Shown: positions 49,595 through 62,200 of the stretch, one piece after another
How the letters are laid out: the number at the start of each line of letters is the position of its first letter
How positions within the stretch are numbered: position 1 is the first letter of the stretch
Assembly: GCA_003255065.1 (NCBI GenBank)
Contig: QAOA01006013.1
Span: 373,408 to 437,407 of the forward strand
Direction: 5' to 3'
Origin: Cercis canadensis
Lineage: Eukaryota > Streptophyta > Magnoliopsida > Fabales > Fabaceae
Length of the DNA: 64,000 bases
Made by a program: the position numbers and the translations under genes
Notes under the pieces: generated by a model
Seen by the model: the letters and a program-made list of their open reading frames with translations, nothing else
The model's database searches: none
Told to the model about the DNA's origin: nothing

Positions 49595-52465
49595 ATGGAG
49601 ATCTTTGGGTGCGAATGTTTTTGCTGGAACAGTGTCCCTGAATTCTACCCATCTGAGCCAGACCCTTTCTTTATGCCTTCACCTCTTACGGAATGGCCAC
49701 AAGGTATGCCTTAAAACATATAGCACGTGCGGGAATTTTGAAGCTATTTGGGTATAATTAATGAAGATTCTTGTTTGATCAATAATTGCCCATGATCATT
49801 TATACTATAAAAGGATGGATTTATAGGTTTTTGAATTACTTAATCCTTTTTAGGATCAATTTATACTTGAATTTCTTTCTCCTCCCCCTTCCCCTTTCTT
49901 TTTCTGGCTACCCTTTGCGATGAATTTTTTTTTATTTTATTTTTTTTGGCTGATACTTTATTGCGATGATAGTATATTGGTAGTCAAGCACTGTGTTTCT
50001 CGTTTCCTGGTACTTTCAGCTATCAAGATAATATAATAGGCGCGTGGGATGTTCATGTCCGAATAGCTTCTTTACTCTTTAGATATCATACCCCTGCCTT
50101 CTCTCTCTCTCTACGGTCGCATGTTTGCGTTTTTATTTATTGATCCAAACAAATGAGAAAACAAACTCCCTTTTATTTTTGGGTGCAAACCATCTTTGTA
50201 AATCGGTTCAGTCTTGACTTTTGAGTTTAAAAATTCAACTCATGGACTACAGCTTTCGTAATTTGATTAAACCGCATAGGCTCTCATTTGTAATAGGCTC
50301 TGTAAATGATTATTGATTTAATTAATTTCATGGTTCTCTCATTTACCATCATTACCTTTTGCTTGGCTCCAACTGATGGTTGAGAGAACTTATGTTTGTT
50401 GCACAAAGCAAAATACTTTACCACATACCTATTTCTTACACTTCAAGTTAAGTTTGTTATATTGGCTTAAAAGAAAAAAGTCTTGTTAGTTATAACTGTG
50501 AGATTTGTGGTGATGTGCTTCATAATGCCTTTGACGGTTGTTGAGTAACCTTTCAGAAATATTAATTCACGGATGCAGCACTTTATTGACAATCACCAAA
50601 TTCTCTATCATATAATACAAGCCTTGGTTTCTAGTTTTTACTTTTGCTCGTTATGGACTTACCAAGGAGAACATTCATATTGCAAATTAGGTAGTAATAT
50701 ACATGACTGAGGTCTTATTATGGAAGTCAAAGTTGATTTCTTGATATCAATATTGGTTTAGTTCTGTTGGCTCCTATTTGACTTCCTGTGGCTGTTGATC
50801 TATCAAATATTTGTGGCTTTGTTGGATTCTTTATCTAAACTTTTGCAAATGACTTCATCAGGTGCGGGTTTTGCTAGTGGAAGAATATGCCTAGGGGAAC
50901 TAGAAGTTTATAAAGTAACAAAGTTTGAGAGAATTTGGAGCTGTACAAATTTGCGTGGGAAACCACAGGGTTTCACATTTTATAGACCTGTAGATATTCC
51001 CAATGGCTTTTCATGCCTTGGTTACTACTGCCAGTCAAATAACCAGCCATTGAGAGGATATGTTCTTGTGGCTCGTGAAGCTACTCCTCCTGAACCTGAA
51101 GCTGATTATGCACATGGCTCATTGTTAGAATCTCCAGCACTTAAAAAGCCCCTTAACTACTCAATGATATGGAGCACTGATTCACCACATGATGGTTGTG
51201 GTTACTTTTGGTTGCCAAACCCTCCAGTGGGTTATAAAGCCATGGGAATAGTAGTCACTAGCAAACCAAATGAACCTCAAGTTGAAGAAATTAGATGTGT
51301 GCGAGCAGATTTGACAGAAACCTGCGAGACTTTTGATCTAATACTGACTGCAAATTCAAAGTTTTCAAAAAATTCATTTCAGGTTTGGAGTACAAGACCC
51401 TGCAAAAGGGGGATGTTTGGTAGAGGCGTATCTGTTGGGACATTCTTCTGCGGCACCTACTTTGATTCTGAACAAGTGGTAGATAATATAGCGTGCTTGA
51501 AGAATCTTGATTCCACCCTACATGCAATGCCAAACCTGAACCAAATTCATGCACTTATCCAGCATTATGGGCCTACTGTATTCTTTCATCCTGATGAGAT
51601 ATATTTGCCATCATCAGTGCAATGGTTTTTTAAAAATGGAGCACTTCTGTATGCAGAAGGTACCGAGAAGGGTAACACTATTGATTATTGGGGCTCAGAT
51701 TTACCTTGTGGAGGAGAAAACGATGGTGCTTTTTGGATAGATTTGCCAAGTGATGATGATGTGAGAAATAATCTGAAGAAGGGAAACATAGAGAGTGCAG
51801 AAATCTATGTTCATGTAAAACCAGCATTGGGAGGAACATTTACTGATATTGCAATGTGGGTATTTTGTCCTTTCAATGGACCTGCCACCATTAAAGTAGG
51901 ATTGATGAGCATTGCGATGAATAAGATAGGGGAACATGTGGGTGACTGGGAGCACTTCACCCTTCGTGTGAGCAACTTCACTGGAGAGCTATGGTCTGTG
52001 TTCTTCTCTCAGCATAGTGGAGGTGAATGGGTAAATGCATTCAACCTGGAGTTCATTCAGGGGAATAAGCCCATCGTTTATTCATCAAAAAATGGTCATG
52101 CTAGCTTCCCTCATCCTGGAACTTACCTTCAAGGATCATCCAAACTCGGAATAGGAGTAAGGAATGATGTAGCCAAAAGCCAACTTTTTGTGGATTCAAG
52201 CGTCAAATATCAGATTGTTGCAGCCGAGTATCTTGGTGATGGAACCATTACAGAACCGAGTTGGTTGCAGTATATGAGGGAGTGGGGTCCTACCATTGTA
52301 TATGATTCACGTTCTGAAATAGAAAAGTTAATTGATATGCTTCCCTTATTTGTTAGATTTTCACTGGAGAACATATTTGAATTATTTCCAACAGAGCTTT
52401 ATGGAGAGGAGGGGCCAACTGGTCCAAAAGAGAAGGACAATTGGGTAGGAGATGAAATATGCTAG
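49595..52465 (+). CDS. Vps62 / DUF946 family protein
   Basis: Exons 49595-49703 and 50862-52465 give 570 residues. The phase-1 junction reads CAAG|GTATGC ... ATCAG|GTGCGG. The N terminus is MEIFGCECFCWNSVPEFYPS. The rest matches the plant DUF946/Vps62-type family throughout, with ERIWSCTNLRGKPQGFTFYR, GYFWLPNPPVGYKAMGIVVT, ALIQHYGPTVFFHPDEIYLP, IGEHVGDWEHFTLRV and YSSKNGHASFPHPGTY. The His/Asp-rich blocks HPDEIYLP and GDWEHFTLR are the most conserved. Yeast Vps62 was linked to vacuolar protein sorting, but the biochemical role in plants is not established. No signal peptide or transmembrane helix is evident. The 5' UTR is rich in GA repeats and a 1.2 kb intron follows the short first coding exon. 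The family is certain; the function is not. Confidence 0.92.
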
Positions 52466-53506
52466 TGCTGCCACACTTGGACCATTTTCTTCCCTATGTT
52501 TCTGGTAGTAGTTAAGCAGGCATGCTTTGCCGCCTCTTGACCTAGTTATTGTTGCTTTCCCACGCTGTAATCACCATATACTATATGCTACACTGCCCTC
52601 TCAATTGTCATTGGAAGGGAAAGGAATTGAAAGTCATAAGTGAACAAATGGATTCTGTTTTCATGTAATGAAGTGGACCTAGACATCAAGTGTAGATTGT
52701 AAAGGAGTTATTCTCTCGGATACTAGTAAGTTATGTCATTCTTGGTTCTTGTTGGAGTGAAAAACAATGTTGCTCTGATTTACAACCTACCTTTGGCAGA
52801 GATTTGTAAAAATTACATTCTGTTATAAATACTATAGCTTGCACGAACCACACACAAATATATTCAAAGGCGACTAACACGTTTAATTCACTCCGCATGG
52901 CTTTTGGCGCCGAATTATTTGACTATTCAACTATGACATTATCCTGAATAAAATAAAAAATAAAAAATAAGCAGAGGGGGAGAGATGAGGGCACTGCAAA
53001 AATGCATTTTTATAACTATTTAACAAAAAAGAGCAATTTTGAATAAAATAATAAATTCCTAAACATAAATAGAGTATCGCTATTCCAAAAATAATAGTTT
53101 TTTTTGAAGTCCTGTCACATTGAAGTCCTGTCAAGTGATCCTACTACTTGACGAAGAGCGGCTTCCTTGAAGTCCTAATACATTTGAAATAGCAAGATCA
53201 GAATTAACCAAAAAAAAAAAAAAGGAGACATAGGAGAAGGGAGAAAGAGAAGAAAAGAGAGGGGAGTGTGGGGTTATTGACACTAAAATGAAAAGCCCAG
53301 AACTCGAAGTCGATGACGCTCAGTCTCTTGTGGTTGTCTCCTTTTACAAGTTCACGCGAATTTTCCTGACCATGCTTATATGCGGAAAACTTTGAAGGAA
53401 CTCTGAAGAACTGGTACTATTTCTTCTTCTCCTTCTCTAACTTTACTAAGACTTATTGACACTTGGACCAAAATAATAAGAGAGAGAGGGAAGTTTTAAG
53501 CAGAAT

Positions 53507-54488
53507 TATTTTTACTTTGGAAATATATAAAGTAGTAGAGAGTAAACAATAAATTATATAGCAATAAGTAGTAAAATGTATAGGTCAGTGTGTGTAAAAT
53601 TTAAATACTTTTAATTTTACTTTGGAAATATATAAAATAGTAAAGTATAAACAATAAATTGGTACAACAATTAGTAGTAAAATGCATATGTTACTGTGCG
53701 TAAAATTTATACTTTGGAAATATATAAAATAGGAGAGAGTAAACAATAAATTGGTACAACAATCAGCAGTAAAATATATAGGTTAGTGTGCATAAAAGTT
53801 AAATATTTTTAATTTTACTTTGAAAATATATAAAATAGTAGAGAATAAACAATAAATTGGTACAACAATCGACTTTTTGACACAAATATTATATTGTGTA
53901 AAAGTATTTATCTAAATATTACAAGTTTTAAACTATTTACACAAATATTACACTTTTTAAAAATTCAAAAATTAAAAAAAAAAAGATTTTCGAACACGTG
54001 GGACCCACCGGACACGCCGTGAGACCAACGGCGTGTCCCAATAAGACAAAATTCGTCACGGGGCCCACAACTCTGGAAGAATAGATGAATTTTGCCTATT
54101 AGGACACGCCGTGGGCCTCACGGCGTGTCCGGTGGGACCCACGCGTCTGAATTTTTTTTTTTTATTTTTAAATTTTTAAAAAGTGTAATATTTATGTAAA
54201 TAGTTTGAAAGTTGTAATATTTAGGTAAATACTTTTACAAAATGTAATATTTGTGTCAAAAGGCCACAACAATCAGTAGTAAAACGCATAGGTTAGTGTG
54301 CGTAAAATTTAAACTTTTAATTTTACTTTGGAAATATATAAAATAGTAAAGAATGAAGAATAAATTAGTACATCAATTAGCAGTAAAACGCATAGGTTAG
54401 TGTGTTTAAAATTTAAATACTTTTAATTTTACTTTGAAAATATATAAAATAGTAAAGAGTAAACAATAAATTGGTACAACAATTTCTT
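53507..54488. repeat. Tandem array, about six units of ~105 bp, interrupted by a MITE
   Basis: Each unit carries TTTACTTTGGAAATATATAA, AACAATAAATTGGTACAACA and TAGGTTAGTGTGCGTAAAAT, or close variants. Units start near 53507, 53615, 53712, 53812, 54322 and 54430. The fourth unit is split by the element at 53871-54265. Confidence 0.8.
53871..54265. mobile_element. Mutator-type foldback MITE with GC-rich core, 395 bp
   Basis: Arms read from each end as GACTTTTTGACACAAATATT and GGCCTTTTGACACAAATATT, continuing inward for about 100 bp. The centre holds GC-rich inverted blocks (CACCGGACACGCCGTGAG and GGACACGCCGTGGG). A perfect 9 bp duplication ACAACAATC flanks it (53862-53870 and 54266-54274). Confidence 0.88.
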
Positions 54489-55131
54489 TTTCCTTTTCCT
54501 TTAAGATGAATTTTGAGCTCGTTATACTTATGCATATCCTTACGCTTGAGAGGAGAGCAAGATCATTTTAATTCTACTATTTTGCATGAAGGTCTCGTTG
54601 TTTCTGAAATAATAGGACCATCTCATTATTTATGCATTGCAGATGTTTAGGAATCACTATTTTAATATAACGAGACTTTAAGAAAACTACTGTTTTTGGA
54701 ATAGCAGCGAGACTTCATTTGTTGTTTTGCCCTTGAATATTTTATTTAAAATTGTCCATTTCTAATAAATAGTTTTAAAAGTTCTCGTTTTTGGTAAATT
54801 TATTTTAAAACTGCATTTTTGCAGTCAATAAGCTATTACCTATACAGGCTACAAATATTAACTCGAAGTCACCTGCAAATATGCATAATCTTGCATTCAT
54901 AATATTCGAATGCTGTAGTCAATTGAATAAAGGTCTACATCTACAGAATTTGACAAAGAGATTGGTACTAGGGAATAGGCGATGCTTATTGAAGGAAAAT
55001 TGGCTTCCTGTTTAGGTTCAAACAATAGGAGCTTTGACTTTAATATTCTACTTAACAAACTAATTTATTAATTATAATAGTTTTTAACTTATTTATATAG
55101 ATATTCTAATTTTTTTTATAAAAAAATAAAC

Positions 55132-55342
55132 AGGGATTCTATGATACTACATAAGTATGCCATACTACACTGATGTGACAAGCATACGTAATTTTTATAT
55201 TTTATTAAATATAAATATAATTTATTTTATTTTCTCAAATAAATTTAAAAATAGTTAATTTGTACATGTGTCATTCCCATATTGGCTAATCTCATGTAGT
55301 ATGACATACTACATAAATATGAAAAGTATCTAAGAAACCTCC
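55132..55342. repeat. Dispersed AT-rich inverted-repeat element, copy 3
   Basis: GATACTACATAAGTATGCCA on the left; GTAGTATGACATACTACATA then TCTAAGAAACCTCC on the right. Imperfect inverted symmetry. It matches the copies at 41057 and 46488. Confidence 0.5.
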
Positions 55343-55349
55343 AAAAATA

Positions 55350-55610
55350 AAAGTAGAGTAATGGAGACCACCAGATACGCCATTTTTCCTATGGCGTGTC
55401 CGTATTGGACTCGCCGAATAGCCAGTGGTGTGTCCAGTAGAGACATGCTGCAAGGTATCTGACATGTCCGATGGTCTCTACAGTGCAGCTATTGTTTTTT
55501 ATCCTTTATTTTTAAAAAAATTACAATATTCATGTAAATAAATTCAAAACTATTCTACATTCATAAATTTTTTTCTTAACTACAATATTTAGGTCAAAGA
55601 TCCCAAACAA
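55350..55610. mobile_element. Degenerate relative of the GC-core MITE
   Basis: Contains GGCGTGTCCGTATTGG-type GC core blocks, and a right arm (TTACAATATTCATGTAAATA ... ACAATATTTAGGTCAAAGATCC) that parallels the right arm of the 53871 element. The left arm is missing or unrecognisable. Confidence 0.5.
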
Positions 55611-56234
55611 TAAGTGGCCTCGTGACAAGAGTTTCCTGATCTCATTGCTGGTAACTTCTATTCTATAAACAAATATTATTGTGTCATTATAGCTATCATA
55701 TAGTCCAAATTATGTTTCAACTGACCATTAAGATTGTTATATTGTTAGTATATATATATATATAATATCAAATTATCAAGTGTGATCTAATGATAAGATG
55801 ATTAGGCAGTTTGTAAAAAATTAAAAATTCAAACTTTCATGCTGGGAGAAAAGGTGCCACCACTGCTGTAATCAATGACACCAAATCCATGATGGAGCTA
55901 AAAAGATTTGGTCAAACACGATAGGTTTTAAGATGAAGCCGAAGCAACCAACGCTTGAATAATTTCGAATAGTACTTGTATTTACATAGGCTTTAGCCGC
56001 TTTATCCCTCCAGTTTAGGACACTCTAAAGCCTCCCCTGTAATTATATTCTCAGTTCCCCTCTCTGCAATAGAAAAGCCATTGCAGCCGCCAGAAACAAA
56101 GATCAATCCATCCCCCAATAAAACAAAACATTTCTATTTTTCCAAAAAGATTTTGAACATGCGGTATCATCCATTAACAACAACAGCAAATTAATTATCT
56201 AAACGAATATAGACAGTCCATATGATGCCATCCT

Positions 56235-59200
56235 TCACTTTGCTATTCTGCAATCTCTACTTTTCAAATCTTCCCATCTTATCTCCTGGGCGCATTCCCC
56301 ACATACAGTAGTGCAACCAAATTTCGTGCCCTGACTTCTAAGTGTCAGCAAGTGTGAAAGATTGGTGCATTTCCGCATCACGAAACGATTCCTCACCCTA
56401 GTTGGTGATACGCTGCGGGTTTCTAATACGGGGGGTGGCGCATTTGATGTTTCTGGCTTTTGATTAGGCACAGACTCACAAAGTGGTACTCTCTGCACTT
56501 CCTCCCATTCCAGCGTTCTCTGATATACTTCCCAAGCCATGTCTTGCTCCTCTTTTGATAGCTTTTCCTCTTCATTCTCTTGTAAAAGGGTTTCATGTTC
56601 ATGGTAATTCGCAATCCACCTAGTATCAAAATATTACACCAGATGATACGTCAGATAAATAATAGTTATTCTAAGGAAATCCAGAGAAAAATAAACAAAA
56701 CACATTTCAGAGATCAGACTAGTGCAAATTCTCATGTGCATGTACTTAAAGAAATCTTTATTTATATGTACTACTGCTGCTAGGAGAAACCAAAAGTCTG
56801 GTCACTTAAACTTGGTCAGTCTAAGCTCAACTAGTGTCCTAATCACGCTGAACTCTATCAAGGCAGCTCATGTACTGGCTTTACACCAACATATGCCCAC
56901 GTAAAACATTTCAGACAAAATCTACAATAAAAATGTAGAAATACATGTTTCATATGCCCACATACACCCCCTTCCATGAAATACATTTTTTATTATTTTT
57001 TGAAAAATAAAACTTCCATTCACAATTCATAGTAATTAAACTAATAGGAGAATTCAGATCAGAATCACTAACCCAACCCCTGAAAGTCCAACTTGACTCT
57101 ATTTTGATTATAACGCTATGACTTAGAACAAAGTATATATCGTTGCATGCAAGATTTTCATTTCTGGGAGTTAATTCATGCAGGGCATGACATGAGGTCC
57201 ACGAAAAATCTTTTTCAACACATTCTAGTTACCTTGGGAGAATTATACAACACCATAAGAAGAAAGGGAGAATTAACGAAACATCAACAGTCTTGAAAAT
57301 AAACCAAGAGCCGTTGAACTAGAAGGATAGTCATGTGGCCCTATTGTTATGAAAGGCTTTTGTTCAATTGATACAGTATCTGGTTAATCCATTATAATAT
57401 ATACATGACCAACTTTTAGTGTCCTCAAGGGCCATAGCCCCAAAAAGTTTCAACAAGCAAATGTAGTTCAACAGGTCAAAACAAACAATTTCAATTCTAA
57501 TAGATCAACTTCCCAGAATTCCTACGGAAATGACAAATTGGTCAGATCTTGGTTGATATAATGCACATTAAAGGAAACCAACTACTAAATCAACCACAAC
57601 AATATTGAATATATACATCCTGAAAATGCTGGAAGCCAGGAATGTTACGTGTAAAGGTGACCTATGAATGCACATAGTCCAAATAGGTTGACTTCGGTGC
57701 ATGCTCATGACACAACTATTAATAAAAACATAGGATACTAAAACATTCAAAAGAGAGTGTAGACTAAGATAATGTTTGGTTGGAATAAAATTTTTCTTTT
57801 AGTAATCCAAGAAGAAAAGAACAGATAAATATTTCCTTGTGTAAGCAGCCTAGACTAGTCAGGAATTTGGCTGATGCACTGACGTGGTCCAGACATGAAT
57901 CAAATATAAAGGAAAATATGAAAAGAGACTCAGTGAAATAACAGCTATATGTCAAAAGAACCTACCGTGGATGATGCTTGCTAATTAAGCCTTCCATTAA
58001 CTTATCCGAATAGCTGCTTCCATTAGAATGTGGTACCGTGTGTTTGAGTGAATGCCCAACTAAAAATGGTTTATTTTGCTCAAAGGTATGTCCATTCTCG
58101 TCACTCAATTCAGTCAAACTCTCAGGGTTTTCATCATCACCAAACTCAAACAGATGTAACATCTCTTCTTTGGATATTGTCCTATAAACCTGCTGTCTAT
58201 CAACCACTCTAGCAGCAAGCCCCTCCTTTGTTACCTGTTAGAACCATTTCACCTTGTTAGAAGGATTCATAAATGAACCATAGAAGCACATTGCATTTTA
58301 TTACCTGCCGCTTATATATTTTCTCTTCCATAGTTCCATGTGCCAGCAATCGGTAAGCAAACACGGGCTTTTTCTGGCCATACCTGAAAATATGAAAAAG
58401 ATTTTAAATCCGAGCATGTGGTTTGTGAACTATAACAGATCCAGTAATACGTGAATAATCAAATCATATAATAGAGTCTTTCTAAGATTCCTTTCCACAG
58501 TAAAATCAGACAAACTATTCCCACCCAAGCTAAGAATTTCATTTGAAAGTGAATGTTGTACCACCAAGTGTTGTGGCCTAGTGGTAAATGTGTTTGCTGA
58601 CTTTGTTCACCTAGCTCAAAGCTTGGGTTCGAATCACCCACAAGACACTTGGTGGCACTAAACATAGGTACCACATGTACAGTTATGGGAGAGGCATTGG
58701 GATGGAGTATGCTCCTTTAGTGGGTTCAACATCTAGGGGAATAGCCCACTGTGTTAAGTGCGGGTCCAATGCTTTCTGGTGGATCTAGAGAGTGCCACCG
58801 TTGTTTACCCATTTTGTATTAAAAATAAATAAATCAGTGAGCAATGTCAAAACATTAGCAGGTGAACCTCGCATCCATATTTATACTCTCCCTGACCCCC
58901 ACCTTCCTTCAAATTTTTTTGGGAAAAGTCCTAAAAACTCCCTTGAACTATACTTTTGTTGCACTTTACCCTTCATGCTTCAAAAACGTAGGAAAGACTT
59001 CCTTGAACTTTCAAAATGTGCACTTTAGCCCCACGACCCTAACTTCCGTCCATTAATGGACGGAAGAAGGGATTTGAATATTATAATTTGACCCTAAAAC
59101 TCTTTGAATATTACTTTTTGACCATAACTTTTATAAATTTATTTTCATTTATACCCCTACAAAATTGCGCTATGGCCCAAATTAATCACATCATGTGCAC

Positions 59201-62200
59201 ATTAACGGACGGACGTCAGGGTCGGGGGATAAAGTGCACATTTTGAAAGTTCAAGGAAGTTTTTCTTACGTTTTTGAAGCATGGGGGGTAAAATGTAACA
59301 AGAGTATAGTTCATGGGGGTTTTTAGGACTTTTCCCAAATTTTTTTTATGCCCTGATCAATCAAACTGCTTTTATCACAGTAATCACTTATAGTTAATAG
59401 TTCCCCAAGAAGCCCATCTAACTTGCAGGGCCAAGAAAGGAAAAAATAGCAGAAGCTTACCTCCAAGCTCGATAGATTGCCTGGAGATCATAGGTTGGAT
59501 TCCAAGAACCGTCAACTATAACAACACGGTTAGCCGCATGAAGATTAATACCCAAAGAGCCAGCTCTGGTTGAAATCAGAGTACATTTCACCCTCTTATT
59601 CAAGGGCTCATTAAACCTCTCAACAAGCTTCTGTCTTTCAGAGCTCTCCGTCCTTCCATCCAGCCTGGATTTGGATCACATCCGAAAAATAGTGAATTAA
59701 AAATTTTATTCACAACACAACTCATCATTGTTCATATAAAAGATCTAACTTCAAAGTATTAACCATAGAGCTCCTATGAGATTTATCAAAAGATTGGTAA
59801 GAGTAGCATAAGAGTTTGATGATTTTTAAGAAGCCGAACCCACCTATACCAATCTTTTCCTTTCTTCCAACATTTCCCTTGTTTGCCACGTCGAGGTAAC
59901 CTTGATAGATAAAGTTCTATAAGATCTAGGGTCGGTATGCTCTGGCTAAAAACTAAGACCTTATCGCCCACATCAGAACTCATGGTTAGTATGTCTAGCA
60001 GCAAAACCATTTTGCCACTGTAATCAAGCTCCTTATAATTTTTTTCATGAAGAAGATCATTCCACCAACCCTGGAAAGTGATAAGTGAAAAACATAAACA
60101 ACAAAAGCAAGGTTGCTAAAAGCATAATACAAAGTAAGTTATTTAGCCTGTGATGAACAAAAAGTGAAAACCAAGAGGCAACAAGGTATTTTATTTCTTA
60201 GATTTCTCAATTCAATTTTGTGATAAAATGTCAAGAATCAACTGGAAAATTAAAATATAATTTATCAACAGTGTTTCGTTTCATACCTTCAAGAAATAGC
60301 CATTACCATCTTTCCCTTGCAGAAAATCATTTGCATATTTCATTTTCTCTGTAAAGCAATAAATTGTCAATAAATGCAGTGAGGAAACTTTTATGAGAAT
60401 ATGCAGAAGAAATGACAAATGATTCATCGGTACAAGAAAGATGTATATGTTTCACTAGCTAATAGCTATTAACATCTAAATACAAGCTCTACAACCTTGT
60501 CATTGAACAACCAACCAAATGATTTTCTTCCTTCTTTTTTTTTCCTTTAAAAAAAAAAACCCTCACAATTCTGAGTCCAAAGGACAAAGTTTCTAATTTG
60601 AATTTAGTCAAGGGGCATATAAGACCTTCAATCATTCCATTGGTCATTTGGAAACACTTTAGTATATAGAAGAGGCTAGTCTTGAACACCAAAATTTCAA
60701 GGTTCACATTTCTTGTTGATATCCATCTCATAATGATACATTGCAGAATTTTATAGATACCATAATTCAAATATAATTATCAGAATTCTTAAAGAATCCT
60801 TATATAATGTCACTGTAACTTTTCTTATGTTTTCAAATGACGTACTACTCAAGAAACCAATCATAAAATAACAAAATTAGTGAAATACATGGCATATGAA
60901 ATGCATAAAAAAAATTTCTTGTAGTGCTTAAAATTTATAAAAAAATGATGATAATAAGTTGCAAAGGCCCATCACTTGAATATCACTGAAATATGCATGA
61001 AGAACACAGAAAGTTTAACTTAGCCCTAGCTCAAAAGTTATCTCCTCTCTTTCTCACACAGCAAGCACACATACAACAAGATATGGATTAGTCATTTATT
61101 TAACAATAGCACATACAAAGAGGCCCAGATTTGTGATATTAGACAAGAATTTATAAAACTATCACTGGAGTAGTTTATTTTATTTCTCTTTTTTACCCCA
61201 TTCAGTCTACCTCCTAGAGCAACTCTTAATAGAGTTGACTATTCATCAGAAAACTAAGTCTAACCAATGCAGGCTGTACATCCAAAACAGAGATAACATA
61301 TTTGATCCATCATGAAAACCAAGATCATCAAAGACACAAACACTATGTTCACATGTTTCAGGGTCAAAATTATGTAGTTCCTCAAAAGTGGAATGCATTA
61401 ACCCGCCAATATCCCAATTAATTCTACATTTATTTTATTCATCACTTCACACATTTTTTTGATGATGTCTTTCGTCAATAATCAATATATACCTATCACA
61501 AAATTCTCAATAGTTATGAAGAAATATGTCAAGGGAACAAGTAACATCTTTGAGTTAGCACATACAAAGAGACAAAGATGCAACTGAAGCAGTTAAACTG
61601 ACTTCATTTCTATTTTCTATCTAACATGTCATAAAACATGAAAAGCAAGTTTCTACAGATTCAGAGTATACTACTAACAAACTAATAATAATTGATAATG
61701 CAAATACATGTCTTAAATCAACCAATTACTACCATAGCTAATAAGTTATTTAGGCGATTCTGCAGGCAGGAAAAAATTGGGAGGTGGGAGAGCCAATATA
61801 TTCATATGCAAGAAGTACCTCCAATGAGCACATTGTAATCTGAATTTTCGTCACTGGAGCTGTCATCCACAAGAAAATTCTCAACAGCATCTTCATGTTT
61901 CACATAGTCCTTCTCTTCTTTCGTCAATTGCAAGATCCCAGGGTGGTTCCATATCTACCACAGAAAAAATTTATATTACCATGATATAGAGGGAAAAAAT
62001 GGGAAGCTACCATACTTTAACAAATGCACAAGAGACTTCCTACCATTGACCAATATATGGCTCAAAACATTATGAACATTTTTCAACATGCATAAATTAA
62101 TAGACAACAACTGGACCATTTAAATAAATGAAAGGACATCCAATATATTTTTTTCTTTTATGATATTTCTTACCATTTCTACCTTGCATTTAGAAATATG

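Larger units (their letters stand above)
52993..54825. mobile_element. Large non-autonomous element with long inverted ends, ~1.8 kb
   Basis: The left end ACTGCAAAAATGCATTTTTA and the right end, read on the minus strand as ACTGCAAAAATGCAGTTTTA, are inverted copies. Further matches run inward (TATTCCAAAAATAATAGTTT on the left against TATTCCAAAAACAGTAGTTT on the right). No target duplication was found, so the exact ends and superfamily are open. It contains the tandem array and the nested 395 bp element. Confidence 0.6.
52466..56234. other. Intergenic region with nested repeats
   Basis: Contains the Vps62 3' UTR, the large inverted-repeat element (52993-54825) with its internal tandem array and nested MITE, a dispersed AT repeat (55132-55342), a degenerate half MITE (55350-55610) and the ATRX 3' flank. 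A possible degenerate SINE-like stretch at 55770-55850 has poor A and B boxes. No gene was seen. Confidence 0.65.

Noticed and set aside
53507-54488. CRISPR-like array
   Set aside because: Units are contiguous and similar over their whole length, without spacers, in a plant nuclear genome.
55770-55850. Another SINE
   Set aside because: Candidate A and B boxes are too degenerate and there is no tail or duplication.
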